The notes beneath the pieces were generated by a model. That model did not search any database. It saw only the letters and a program-made list of their open reading frames with translations, and was not told the DNA's origin. DNA of 64,000 nucleotides, taken from the NCBI GenBank assembly GCA_916610825.1, contig OU744446.1, forward strand, positions 14,256,538 to 14,320,537, read 5' to 3'. Below, piece after piece: positions 33,699 to 45,999 of the stretch (position 1 is its first letter; each line of letters starts with the position of its first letter). The position numbers and the translations under genes were made by a program. This DNA is from Haliclystus octoradiatus. Taxonomy: Eukaryota > Cnidaria > Staurozoa > Stauromedusae > Haliclystidae.

Positions 33699-34173
33699 AA
33701 AGATGTTATTGAAAACATACTTTTGGCCACACATAATATACTGTTTGCCAGCATGGGGACCTCTAACTAATGACGCACAAAAACAACGAATAAATCGTTT
33801 AATGGCACGAGCAGGTCGATTAGTTTATGGTAAAAATAGTATTATTAATTTTAATGACTTAGTTTTAAGTATGGGCTGGTTACCAGTCCAACAACAAATA
33901 GATTTGGAACTTTGCTGCTTAATTTATAAATGCCTGCAGAAAGAAACTGGAGAATATTTAAATACAAAAATAAATCCAACTGAAAATTCTACCAGAGGAA
34001 AGAAGCAAAATCTGCTAACACTACCACTACGCAAAACTAATTATGGACAAGCTGCATTTTCTTTTTATGGATCAAAGGTCTGGAACAATTTACCTAGTGA
34101 TGTTAGATCTATTAAAATCAGTAAGACTTCATTTTATAGCAACGTTAGAAACCATTTTATAAGCACCCTTTAA
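33699..34173 (+). CDS. LINE ORF2 fragment: C-terminal part after the BEL insertion
   Basis: Continues the frame broken at 26423 once the LTR element and one copy of ATAAC are disregarded. Residues include FWPHIIYCLPAWGPL, LMARAGRLVYGK and SMGWLPVQQQIDLELC, the usual thumb and post-RT region of CR1/L2-like elements, ending in a stop at 34173. The following ~220 bp is 3' UTR with T-rich tracts and AATAAA near 34372. Confidence 0.88.
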
Positions 34174-34395
34174 ATAGATATATTTGTATTAAAATCATTT
34201 TTTAACCGGTTTTCTTATTAATTTTTTTTTTAATTTTTTTTTTAATTCTTATTTGTTAAAAAATCGTTATTTCATATAGATATATTAAATTTATTATACC
34301 ATAGTTATGTAAATCGAATGCAGTGTAAAACAGGTGCCGTTAGTGCGCCTACCTGTCATTTCTCGATACAAAATAAAGTTAACAAACAAACAAAT

Positions 34396-35890
34396 TAATG
34401 GAAGATTTACGAAGTTAAGGAACAATATAAACTGCAAAACGTATATAATAAAGTCGATAAAGGCAATATGAATTATTTTAAAGAAAATAAATTATCAAAA
34501 CATACAAAATTTCACCAAAAAATTGAATTATTCATTTGAACGCAGATAAACGCATGACTGATCAAATTAATCACGGATGTTTAGACAAAGATATGGATTA
34601 ACAGTGTTTCGTATTGGAAATCAAACAGACAAATATTCAAATTGTCACTGACGGGTTTGATCTAAACTTTGGACGAATATTCAAATTATCACGGGTGTGA
34701 TCTAAACTTTGGACGAATATTCAAATTAATAGGGTTTCGTATGGAATAGAAAAACAGACGCATATTCAAATTATCACGGGTTTGATCTAAACTTTGGACG
34801 AAAATTCAAATTAACAGTGTTTCGTATGGAATATAAAAACAGACGCATATTCAAATTATCACGGGTTTGATCTAAGACTTTGGACGAATATTCAAATTAA
34901 TAGGGTTTCGTATGGAATAGAAAAACAGACGCATATTCAAATTATCACGGGTGTGATCTAAATAAAAAACAGAAGCAAATTAAAATTATCACGGGTTTGA
35001 TCTAAAACTTTGGACGAATATTCAAATTAATAGGGTTTCGTATGGAATAGAAAAACAGACGCATATTCAAATTATCACGGGTTTCATCTAAACTTTGGAC
35101 GAATATTCAAATTAATAGGGTTTCGTATGGAATAAAAAAACAGACGCATATTCAATTTATCACGGGTGTGATCTAAACTTTGGACGAATGTTCAAATTAA
35201 CAGTGTTTCGTATGGAATATAAAAACAGACGCATATTCAAATTATCACGGGTTTGATCTAAGACTTTGGATGAATATTCAAATTAATAGGGTTTCGTATG
35301 GAATAAAAAAACAGACGCATATTCAAATTAATAGGGTTTCGTATGGAATATAAAAACAGACGCATATTCAAATTATCACGGGTTTGATCCAAGACTTTGG
35401 ACGAATATTCAAATTAACAGTGTTTCGTATGGAATATAAAAACAGACGCATATTCAAATTATCACGGGTTTGATCTAAGCTTTGGACGAAAATTCAAATT
35501 ATCACGGGTATGATCTAAACTTTAGACGAATATTCAAATTAACAGTGTTTCGTATGGAATATAAATACAGACGCATATTCAAATTATCACGGGTGTGATC
35601 TAAACTTTGGACGAATATTCAAATTAACAGTGTTTCGTATGGAATATAAAAACAGACGCATATTCAAATTATCACGGGTTTGATCTAAGCTTTGGACGAA
35701 AATTCAAATTATCACGGGTATGATCTAAACTTTAGACGAATATTCAAATTAACAGTGTTTCGTATGGAATATAAATACAGACGCATATTCAAATTATCAC
35801 GGGTTTGATCTAAAACTTTGGACGAATATTCAAATTAATAGGGTTTCGTATGGAATAAAAAAACAGACGCATATTCAAATTATCACGGGT
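34396..35890 (+). repeat. Foldback left arm, inner part: tandem ~84-bp subrepeats
   Basis: Each unit reads roughly CAGACGCATATTC, AAATTATCACGGGT, TGATCTAAACTTTGGACG, AATATTCAAATTAA, then TAGGGTTTCG or CAGTGTTTCG and TATGGAATA. About fifteen full or partial units, with higher-order blocks duplicated (for example around 35400-35560 and 35590-35780). The first ~220 bp (34396-34620) is non-repetitive and pairs with 37770-37982. Confidence 0.9.
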
Positions 35891-38091
35891 TACGAAACAC
35901 TGTTAATTTGAATATGCGTCCAAAGTTTAGATCACACCCGTGATAATTTAAATATGAGGCTGTTATTTTATTCCATACAAACCCTATTAATTTGAATATT
36001 CGTCCAAAGTTTAGATCAAACCCGTGATGATTTGAATATGCGTCTGTTTTTTTATTCCATACGAAACCCTATTAATTTGAATATTCGTCCGAAGTTTTAG
36101 ATCAAACCCGTGATAATTTGAATATGCGTCTGTATTTATATTCCATACGAAACACTGTTAATTTGAATATTCGTCTAAAGTTTAGATCACACCCGTGATA
36201 ATTTAAATATGCGTCTGTTATTTTATTCCATACAAACCCTATTAATTTGAATATTCGTCCAAAGTTTAGATCAAACCCGTGATGATTTGAATATGCGTCT
36301 GTTTTTTATTCCATACGAAACCCTATTAATTTGAATATTCGTCCGAAGTTTTAGATCAAACCCGTGATAATTTGAATATGCGTCTGTATTTATATTCCAT
36401 ACGAAACACTGTTAATTTGAATATTCGTCTAAAGTTTAGATCATACCCGTGATAATTTGAATATGCGTCTGTTATTTTATTCCATACGACACCCTATTAA
36501 TTTGAATATTCGTCCAAAGTTTTAGATCAAACCCGTGATAATTTGAATATGCGTCTGTATTTATATTCCATACGAAACACTGTTAATTTGAATATTCGTC
36601 TAAAGTTTAGATCATACCCGTGATAATTTGAATATGCGTCTGTTATTTTATTCAATACGACACCCTATTAATTTGAATATTCGTCCAAAGTTTTAGATCA
36701 AACCCGTGATAATTTGAATATGCGTCTGTTTTTCTATTCCATACGACACCCTATTAATTTGAATATTCGTCCAAAGTTTTAGATCAAACCCGTGATAATT
36801 TGAATATGCGTCTGTATTTATATTCCATACGAAACACTGTTAATTTGAATATTCGTCTAAAGTTTAGATCATACCCGTGATAATTTGAATTTTCGTCCAA
36901 AGCTTAGATCAAACCCGTGATAATTTGAATATGCGTCTGTTTTTATATTCCATACGAAACACTGTTAATTTGAATATTCGTCCAAAGTTTAGATCACACC
37001 CGTGATAATTTGAATATGCGTCTGTTTTTTTATTCCATACGAAACCCTATTAATTTGAATATTCGTCCAAAGTCTTGGATCAAACCCGTGATAATTTGAA
37101 TATGCGTCTGTTTTTATATTCCATACGAAACCCTATTAATTTGAATATGCGTCTGTTTTTTTATTCCATACGAAACCCTATTAATTTGAATATTCGTCCA
37201 AAGTCTTAGATCAAACCCGTGATAATTTGAATATGCGTCTGTTTTTATATTCCATACGAAACACTGTTAATTTGAACATTCGTCCAAAGTTTAGATCACA
37301 CCCGTGATAAATTGAATATGCGTCTGTTTTTTAATTCCATACGAAACCCTATTAATTTGAATATTCGTCCAAAGTTTAGATGAAACCCGTGATAATTTGA
37401 ATATGCGTCTGTTTTTCTATTCCATACGAAACCCTATTAATTTGAATATTCGTCCAAAGTTTTAGATCAAACCCGTGATAATTTTAATTTGCTTCTGTTT
37501 TTTATTTAGATCACACCCGTGATAATTTGAATATGCGTCTGTTTTTCTATTCCATACGAAACCCTATTAATTTGAATATTCGTCCAAACTTTAGATCATA
37601 CCCGTGATAATTTGAATTTTCGTCCAAAGCTTAGATCAAACCCGTGATAATTTGAATATGCGTCTGTTTTTCTATTCCATACGAAACCCTATTAATTTGA
37701 ATATTCGTCCAAAGTTTTAGATCAAACCCGTGACAATTTGAATATTTGTCTGTTTGATTTCCAATACGAAACACTGTTAATCCATATCTTTGTCTAAACA
37801 TCCGTGATTAATTTGATCAGTCATGCGTTTATCCGCGTTCAAATGAATAATTCAATTTTTTGGTGCAATTTTGTATGTTTTGATAATTTATTTTCTTTAA
37901 AATAATTCATATTGCCTTTATCGACTTTATTATATACTTTTTGCAGTTTATATTGTTCCTTAACTTCGTAAATCTTCCATTAATAAGTCTGTTGTGCTCA
38001 CATCATTTGTGCGAAGCGTTATTTAACGCGCTCCAATATAGGTCTATTTGAATATTCGTCCAGACGAATATGCGTCTAACTTCACAGACAT
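35891..38091 (-). repeat. Foldback right arm: inverted ~84-bp subrepeats and right terminus
   Basis: Reverse complement of the left arm, somewhat longer (2.2 kb versus 1.6 kb) because it holds more subrepeat units. The arms meet with essentially no spacer at CACGGGTTACGAAACAC (35884-35900). The outer 109 bp is 37983-38091. Confidence 0.9.
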
Positions 38092-38100
38092 TTGATCAGT

Positions 38101-40560
38101 AGTGAATTTAAGTAATCGCTTATACTTAGTAAACCTTAAAGTGAATAATCTTTCAGTCTTTATGCGTTTGAAGATTATTTCAAGCGAAAATCTCTAACAC
38201 TAATTTTGCCAAAAATCATAAATTCTACACTCTACGGCGCAGAACTATGACACTGTAAACCCGCTTCCATTGGCACAAACACGTCGAGCGTACGATTTTT
38301 TGGACTGAAGGCAGTAAAAAAGCCCGCTCCAATCGATACAGTGACCCGTGTCACAGAATGCATCAATTATTGGAAGAAAAAGGAGCTGATATACACTCTT
38401 TTTCTATAAGAATATATATTATAAAGAATACCGAGAATTCTGGAAAATTTGAGAGTAATGTTTGGAAATATTGGCTTTATAAGATACGATATATTGTACA
38501 TTATATTATTATCAACACAAAATAAATAGTATTTCCTGCTGACATTTCTAGAAATTCAAGAATATTTGAGGCTTAATTCACTATCACATGTTCTTGTAAA
38601 AAGGGTATATTAGCTGTGATTCTATAGTGAATGAAAATAGGCTTCTCCTACAAGAAGTGTACATACTGCCCAATTCCTCGACGTAATATACATTATATAT
38701 ATTTTAGTCTAACGAAAACAGTACTGCTTTGATTAGATTAGCTTAAATAAAATGATGATGTGTTTATTATGACAATAAATGATATTAATTTATGTTAGAA
38801 TATTACTTAAAATAGATGGCGCCAATTAAATAGAATTAAATGCTCATTTACGTCACACATAGTACGATAAAACTACTACTAAACTAGAAATCTATGTTCT
38901 GCCATTCAAGTTATTCGGATTAGAAGTTAATGAAAGTTATGTCCATTATTTAATGTCATAATGCCGGAAATTACCGGGCTGATATACATGCAAACGCCTT
39001 GTAAAGTTGTAATCTACTATTAAATGTCTCTAACAGATCCTACATAGATATTGTATTGGCCCAAAATAAGATAATGCTGTAAAGCCCACCATCACTCCAT
39101 CAATATATATACATAGATTGTCGAGTAGTTTGACACACGAAATATCTACGTAGTTCAAATCCGTATTTGTTGTTTACTTAATGGTAAAGTTTGTTCACAG
39201 TGATGTACTCAAATTTTCAACAGGAACACATTTTACATGGAATTATGACATCATCGACATAAGTATCAAATTCTAGAAAAAACAAAGGAATATAGAAACA
39301 TTTTGCTGGTTCTCAATGAAAAGCATGTATAGAGTATATACACCATGATAGTGAGATATAGATCCTTCATTTTCTATTTTCGATAGTATAAGCATTACCG
39401 TAAAGCCAATATCAATTGAAGATCATGAGATTATAAATTTAAGTCATCTAATTTTAATAGGCTGAATTCCGTATTAATCTCACTAAGCGTAAAATTCTTA
39501 AAGATAGAACTTAATACACAGTTTATTTAAGCGATCTTAAGATCTTCGAATCATGTTGAGCAGCAAGAAATGTCATTGAGTACATACGGGTATTATTGTA
39601 CAAGGAAACCAAGCAAAGGATGTCATACTAACAGTTTAACTAAAAGTTTTATATATGATTTTAGCACTATAAGTTTCTTAACAGTCAGAGATGTAAAATA
39701 TGCTTAAAATCTCACAATATGAATATTTTATAGAACTAAAATAAACTACAGATCTACGGGACGCAACTGCCATATTTTCTGTATTTAAACAAGTTCTTCC
39801 GAAGTTAAGAAGTTTTATATATGTGAAAGCTTGACTTCACCAGATTGGGCCGTAACATTAATTACAGAAGCTATACTGTAAAACCCCCCTGTTGTAGTAA
39901 ATGCGTTACAATCACGACGATGTCTACTTATACTCGCTTATACTTTCTGTGCGTTTAGCAGCATCATCAATCAAATCAAACGTTCGGACGTTCTAAACGC
40001 TAACGACTAAGTTGTATAAGAACTGTATAATGCTCTGGTAGAACCTAACAGTGTAGATGTGACCAAGGTATTTTACAATTGACAAATTCGAAGATTCAAC
40101 AAAATAAAGACACGGTGAACATGCAATACGATACAAGCATAATAGTATAGCACTACTCAAAACTATTGCAATGCAAAAATAAATATATTTAAAAACTAAA
40201 AACAAAGCTAGCAATCGTCCTTGTGTAGAATACAGTATTGGGTTTTAACTTTTAAATCGCTTGCAGTCTGCATGCCAATATGAGCGGCTAAAATAGAAAC
40301 CAGACCTCTATCCCCTTGAAGAAATTAGCTAACATATACGTTGGTCTGCAGAGCTCATCTAAATCGTACAACTGCGTGTTTAACCAAACGTTTGAGATTT
40401 ATAAAATTCAATATTATAAATATTCTAGACTGGGCGATACATTTTAAATAATTATTTATACGAAATAAAATTAGGTTACTCTGGGGGAAATCGACGCTAT
40501 ACGTACTTGTATCATAACTTATCGGTTAAACACTCAGAACATCAATGCTATATTGATCTC
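38101..40560. other. Intergenic region, no gene seen
   Basis: AT-rich sequence between the foldback element and the 3' end of the carboxypeptidase gene. Only short chance frames (for example 39993-40214 minus) without recognisable motifs. Confidence 0.6.
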
Positions 40561-40574
40561 GATATCGTAATCAT

Positions 40575-42939
40575 TTATCTCCATCTACTCATTGTATCCT
40601 GATCGTTAATATGACGAGAAATTGCATATCGGTTTGTAAATGATTCTTTATCACCCGATTTCTTTCTCGATTTCTTTATATTGAGTAGTCCATTTCTAGG
40701 GACAGATGGCGAACATCTCATTTGCATTAATTTAGCTACAACTGGATTTAACTTATAATAATCTAGAAATGTTCTTGCAAGATTTCGTCCAAGTTTAAAA
40801 TATCCTTCTTCAGTATAAGGTGTGTTACCATTTAATAAAGAGTTAAAACCATAAAATGATACTTCTAATGTATAACAATGGCATTCAGATGTTAAACTAT
40901 TCGCTAAACTTCGTCTTCCAGTTCCGGCTTTGATAGCATCACGATTGTAATTAGTATTTGACAATGAAAAATCATGTGCATTTATACAAAATAGTTTTGG
41001 AAACGCAATATGTTTTTCATATCTTTGTTCATTGTCATGTAAATTACCATACATAAATGCATTTAATTGCGTTGAGTGAGCATGAAAATCAATATAAAAA
41101 TCTAAATCGTAATCCTCTTTTTGATCTAGATTTAAAAGATAATCTTTTGTTGCAACAATAGTTGGATGAGCCCATGGAGATGGCTCTTGCCAAAATCGAT
41201 TCAAATCAAAACCCATCAGCGAACAACGATAGTTACCAAGCACAACACCATCTGGATTAAGCATAGGTACAATCTTGAAAATGAGGTTATCTCTTAAGAC
41301 GCATGCAGCTGGATGTCTACTTGTGAGGAAATCAATTAAACCTTGGCATACAAACGAGGATGGTGTTTCACCTTTGTTATAAACATGAACAATAATTAAT
41401 TGCAATTAAAATCAATTAATTTAAATTAAGAAGTAGAAAGTTTATGCTAACACAATGGGGGTAAAGTTGATATATTATTGCTTCTTTGTATTTATAATTT
41501 TTTTTTTGCAAGTTCAAAATTTAAATTTTCATTGGTCAATCATGTACATTTGTGTGGCATAACAATACATCCCGGGGTCACGATCTTTTCAAATTCAAAT
41601 TCTCAAGGGACTCATTGAGAACCTGTGAAAAAGCTCAATTGTCAAATTATACTGTTACTGCTAGTACAGCTGCATTTTTAATGTGTGGTTGGTTATTTTT
41701 CGAATTTATTAAACAACTCAAAACCATATGGGAAATTCTAAAGTGGACTATCAAAACCCCATGTGCACGCAGCTCATGAACATCAAATTGCCCCATTTCT
41801 ATGAACTGTTCAAGAAGAATTAACACATGAAAAGGTTAAAAAAAAAACAGGTCAATAACAACTCGTTAATTTTTATTCGTCTATATTGTGTAAACAAACT
41901 GAAAATTATTTTATTTTGCAATTTTCTTAGGGGATTATTCTTACATTGAAATTCTAAAAAAACAATTGTTGCAAAATTTAAATTGGAAAACATTCGCCAG
42001 CTGCCTTATTCAGATATTTCATACTATATCATAAAGATTAAATAAACATTAAATCTTAGCTAATAAAATTCAAACGTATAGTTTGAAGGACTTACCGGGA
42101 TGAACTCTTGCCGTGATGAAAACCACCTTTTTCCTTTTAGCAATATCGTCTAAATTTGTAGGCGACGTAATTGTTATAATATCAACTCTTCTTTGTTGAA
42201 CAGAATTACAAAGTTTATCACGTTGAAAAAAATCATATTGTCTCCTTTCCAAAGATGATAAATAACCTTGCAATTTACTATATGTATAAGGAAAACAATA
42301 TGCAAATTGATAAACATCATCCACTTTATCAAATGCAAAGGCAAACGATATGACATAATTTTTACGATGTTCTGGTGATCTGTAGTAAAATATATTCTTA
42401 TTTGGTAATCTTTGCCATATTGGTCGACTTGTTGATTTCACCAAAGGTGTCATACCGTCACGAAATAAACTTCTTGTTTTGCTAAAATTCACAATGTTAA
42501 ATATCACAATTTGCCCAGGTAGAATATTACATACTGTGAAATTAAACCAGACACGAAATCTTGGATTACAAGTATCTGGTCTTATAAACAAGTCATATTC
42601 AAATTCTGTAATATAGTCAACACGACCAAGATTTCCTGTTTCATAAGAAGCATCAAATATTAAATTTCCTCGACGTGTTTTGCCATTATAACCTTCAGGT
42701 AATGCCACGTGTTGACATAAATTTCCAACAGGATCGCCTCTTTGCTTTTCTGTTTCTGAATTTTCTGAGTTATTATGGTGCCCATTGTGGTGTTCAGAGC
42801 TCTCCAGTCGACTATCCTTTTCATAAAACATATCTATGTGTATTCTCCATTCATTCAATAAGTTTCTGATTAAGCTAGTGATTCATAAACCATCTAAAAC
42901 AAATTATCTTTACGAATTCATTTCAACTTCAGACGCCAT
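40575..42939 (-). CDS. AGBL4: Cytosolic carboxypeptidase 6 (AGBL4/CCP6), 3 exons
   Basis: Exons in transcript order: 42939-42914, 42865-42096, 41371-40575; 1,593 nt, 530 residues, close to the vertebrate protein. CCP6 is an M14 metallocarboxypeptidase that removes glutamates from polyglutamylated tubulin and other proteins. The N-terminal domain is very well conserved (GNLGRVD, FEYDLFIRPDTCNPRFRVWFNF, NFSKTRSLFRDGM). The catalytic domain has zinc ligands H264 and E267 (HPGET, spanning the exon 2/3 junction) and H362 (DFHAHS), the NPDGV and GFDLNR blocks, and catalytic E435 (YTLEVSFYG). It ends in a short basic tail. Exon 1 is a 26-nt inference: ATGGCGTCTGAAG..., donor GTAAAG, a 48-bp intron, acceptor ATCAG, frame preserved. 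An alternative start is an ATG at 43101 in the same frame, which would add 54 residues, but it would lie upstream of the CRE. Confidence 0.92.
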
Positions 42940-43028
42940 TACAGTTCTACAATCAAACTCTCTTTGCCGTCGCCATGGAAATAAAGTCCAAACGAGACCA
43001 TTGCCATAACAACAACGAGCAGATGGTT

Positions 43029-43036
43029 TGACGTCA
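43029..43036. promoter_or_regulatory. Palindromic CRE (TGACGTCA) upstream of AGBL4
   Basis: Lies 90 bp upstream (minus strand) of the ATG at 42939. Its position supports that ATG rather than the one at 43101. Confidence 0.55.
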
Positions 43037-43419
43037 CAAGAGCTTTCTTTCTTGGGGAGGTGTAGATAAGGATCTGGCATCGGAAGACTTTGGTATGACA
43101 TAACTGAAAATATGAAAATAGAGAGGTATATCGTATTTGTAGGCTATACATGAATTATATCATATCTAAGAAATACAAACAACAGCTACAGTATGGTGAA
43201 ATTCTATGCATATGTATTCACAGTCAGTTTGTTTACGTTTATGATTAACAATCAGTTTCGTAGTTAAATTGTACATAATACACATATATACGCATTGTAT
43301 ATTCAGTAAAACAGTAAGCATCAAGTTATAAAACATTTTTCTAATTAATATTCTCGAAAATGGTCAAAGAAGATTACTAAACGTTGAGATAACAGTAATA
43401 AAAAGCCTTGAAGGTGATA

Positions 43420-43810
43420 TAAATATGTAAAAGTATAGTGTAAATAATCAGCAGCTAGGAAAAGTTACATCATTTAAATATCTAGAAATGATTCTTCATG
43501 AAACTCTTTTCTTGAAAGAGAACATAGAATTCAAAAGGCATTCAAGCGCATTGGAATATTGAGGTGAATCATTTGCTATACCTATATAAGGCATCACGTG
43601 GATTTTATGGTAAAACTATGATTACACCAATACTAGATTATAGCAATAACATCTTATGGGAGATGAGCACAATGCTTTTCTAATGAAAAAATCTGATAAT
43701 TCAAAACACTGTCGCCAAGATGATTCTAAGTAGATCGAATCATCATTGAGTTTAGCGACGATAAGCAATCATTTATCTGTATTAACCGCCTCGTAACAAA
43801 GATTGGCGCT
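43420..43810 (+). pseudogene. Decayed CR1/jockey-like LINE reverse transcriptase remnant
   Basis: Broken frames spell out blocks typical of the region after the RT active site: VTSFKYLEMIL, TPILDYSNNILW and LIIQNTVAKMILSRSNHH. Several stops and at least one frameshift separate them. No ends can be defined. Confidence 0.55.
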
Positions 43811-43845
43811 TGGCTGATGATTTGGCATTCGAAAACTCCAATTGA

Positions 43846-45975
43846 ATGTGGCAATATGTCAGACTCAGAACTAAACTCACAGAGCCAGATACCAGCATGC
43901 TTCAAATGTGGACTTGTTACAAAGTATTGTTGTATCAATTGCCTGATGCCAGTTTTGTAATATTCATTCTATATTCGAAGAGGATGAAACCACTACTGCG
44001 TGGATTGAATTGTCACCTGTGGGATACTGCTCCCAGGAATGTAATTTATCAATACCCCAGCCTAATGCAGAGGATCAAGAATACTTGTAAGTACATAAAA
44101 TTAATACTGCAATACATAAGGTTTGTTTATGATATAGAAGCTGTTGCAATTTCCATTTCAAAGAAGGACAGTTGCAAATTCTAATCAGACAATTCTGGGA
44201 TGCGCTTTGTTTCAATGAGCCAAAATGAAATTACTAAACATCTTCAAGGTAGAATATCTGAAAATTACGAGTCAATAGGGAGAATGTACGAAGGGCAATC
44301 TCATAATGATGACCAATTGATTACATTTTGGAACATTGTTCAACAGCATACGTAAGTCCTATCATTGAATCAGATACTGCAATACGGAATCCAAACTACA
44401 TCAAATAATAGCCATCGAGAAGGTGCAGAAGAGATTTACACCATTTAATTTTTGACAAATATATTCTATTCTATATTCTATACGATATAGTTATAAATTT
44501 CGGACAATTTTAACAACTTCAAATTGTACATATTATACATATTACATTCAACTATATTTAATAGTTTTTCCATTTCATATGATCTAGTAATTCAGATCAT
44601 ACAGCTAAACCTACTCTTAATATGAACTTTGATTATCTTGTTCTACTGTAAATGTGTAACAAAAATAACAAAAACTAAACCACAAATTATACAACATGTT
44701 TACAACTATTTTATGGGGATCTTCCTCGTTTATGGGGCATAAGTACTACAGATAACATTTACAGATAACGTAACATACTGTAAGTGACTTCCATCCTACA
44801 GAGACAACAGCATATCACACCAGGGAGAGGAATGCTAAAGATGCCAAGCTGGACAAATTTTATAACTGTTGCAACTATAATTGAAGGATCTGAGAAAATG
44901 TTTGAGGAGAACTACATAACTCTGAAAGCTCTGAAACCGTAGATTATCTCAATGTGATGGCAAGAGAAACAAAAACAAAAAAGAAAACATAGAGATAGCA
45001 ATAAAAAGGAAACTGAACTGAGCAGGAAAATTTACCTGAGCTTAATGGTAATTACAACCAATGCATGGCAAGAAAACGTCAACTACCGACGATTGAAGAT
45101 TACTGGAAATAGAGGCGTAGATGAAAACACTGAATGGGAATCAGTTTAGGAATCACGTTTTTCTAGGTGTGACGAAGCAATTCTTAAAATATATAATCAG
45201 TGGGCCACCGATATGCAAGCAGCTATATCAAATGATATTAAAATTATATCCGAAAACCTGGAGAACTTGCTGCCTTCAGAATTTGCCCGTCAACCACGAT
45301 GATTTGAGGAGATTCCTCGCTGGAAAGCCACAGAATATAGGCAATTTATTCTTTACACCGGAATGGTGTCCTGAAAGATGTGCTGCCTATTAAATAATAT
45401 GAAATGTTTTTAATTTTGTCAATTGGAATAACAATTCCTCTGATTGAGAATAAGAGTAGGTGGGAGCATTATTTACCATTCGCTGACAATTTACTGAAGC
45501 ATGTCCTTTATTATTTGGAGATCTTTTCGTTATATTAAATGTACATAGCCTCATACATATTTGTGACGACTGAAGGTATTTTGATTGTTCTCTCAATCAT
45601 TTTATGAGACAAGCTCAAAACCCTATGGCACAAATGAACAACAGACTGCAAGAATTCAATACAGAAGATGTGATAGGGGGATGGGCCCGTAGAAGTTGTT
45701 ACCGAAACAACAATTACAGATTTGATGTGGTATTTTTTACAAGCAAACCACAGCAGGGAATCATCACATGGAGTGTAGTTTGTGAAACTGACACAAACAA
45801 CTTTTTTACCACTCCACGTGAGTCTAAACTTCTAGACATTTCATATATGAAGAAAGCAGCCATTGAACACTCTACTTACCAAATATATTCAGAACTTGAA
45901 AATATTGCAAGAAAAGCTGTCCATTTACCATATGATGCACGATATGTTATGATCTTAATGTTACATTGTTTATAG
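43846..45975 (+). pseudogene. Decayed DNA-transposon protein gene
   Basis: Three recognisable pieces in order. Around 43856-44082 is a Cys-rich start (ACFKCGLVTKYCCINC, then after a one-base shift CNIHSIFEEDE...VGYCSQEC). Around 45270-45400 is LPSEFARQPR, a stop, then FEEIPRWKATEYRQFILYTG. From 45604 to 45975 is an open stretch with AQNPMAQMNNRLQE and near its end RKAVHLPYDARYVMILMLH. From memory, these blocks recur in the same order in large transposon-encoded proteins of cnidarians and other invertebrates; I cannot assign the superfamily. Stops and frameshifts make it non-functional. Confidence 0.5.
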
Positions 45976-45999
45976 ATATAATAGATATAAAGCAGATTT

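Larger units (their letters stand above)
24742..34395 (+). mobile_element. 5'-truncated CR1/L2-like LINE, split by a BEL/Pao element
   Basis: Inserted in the left arm of the foldback element, shown by continuity of the arm on either side: it stops after CAGACTTAT and resumes TAATGGAAG exactly as the right arm reads. The LINE without the BEL insertion is about 2.38 kb. It starts inside the coding region and ends with a short 3' UTR and an AACAAACAAACAAA-type tail. Any target duplication is at most about 2 bp. Confidence 0.88.
24624..38100. mobile_element. Foldback-type DNA transposon with nested retroelements, including its 9-bp target duplication
   Basis: The element proper is 24633-38091 (13,459 bp), flanked by the 9-bp direct repeat TTGATCAGT (24624-24632 and 38092-38100). 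Its outermost 109 bp are perfect inverted repeats starting ATGTCTGTGAAGTTAGACGC. Removing the inserted retroelements (24742-34395) leaves about 3.8 kb: a left arm of about 1.6 kb and a right arm of about 2.2 kb meeting near 35891, both made largely of ~84-bp subrepeats. No transposase frame remains. Long, internally repetitive inverted arms plus 9-bp duplications are what is known for Drosophila FB (Mutator-related) elements, so a non-autonomous MULE-like foldback is the best guess. Confidence 0.88.

Noticed and set aside
42910-43101. Upstream in-frame extension of AGBL4 starting at ATG 43101
   Set aside because: Would place the coding start upstream of the CRE, adds a sequence rich in Cys/Trp/Arg without similarity to CCP6 N-termini; the ATG at 42939 is simpler.
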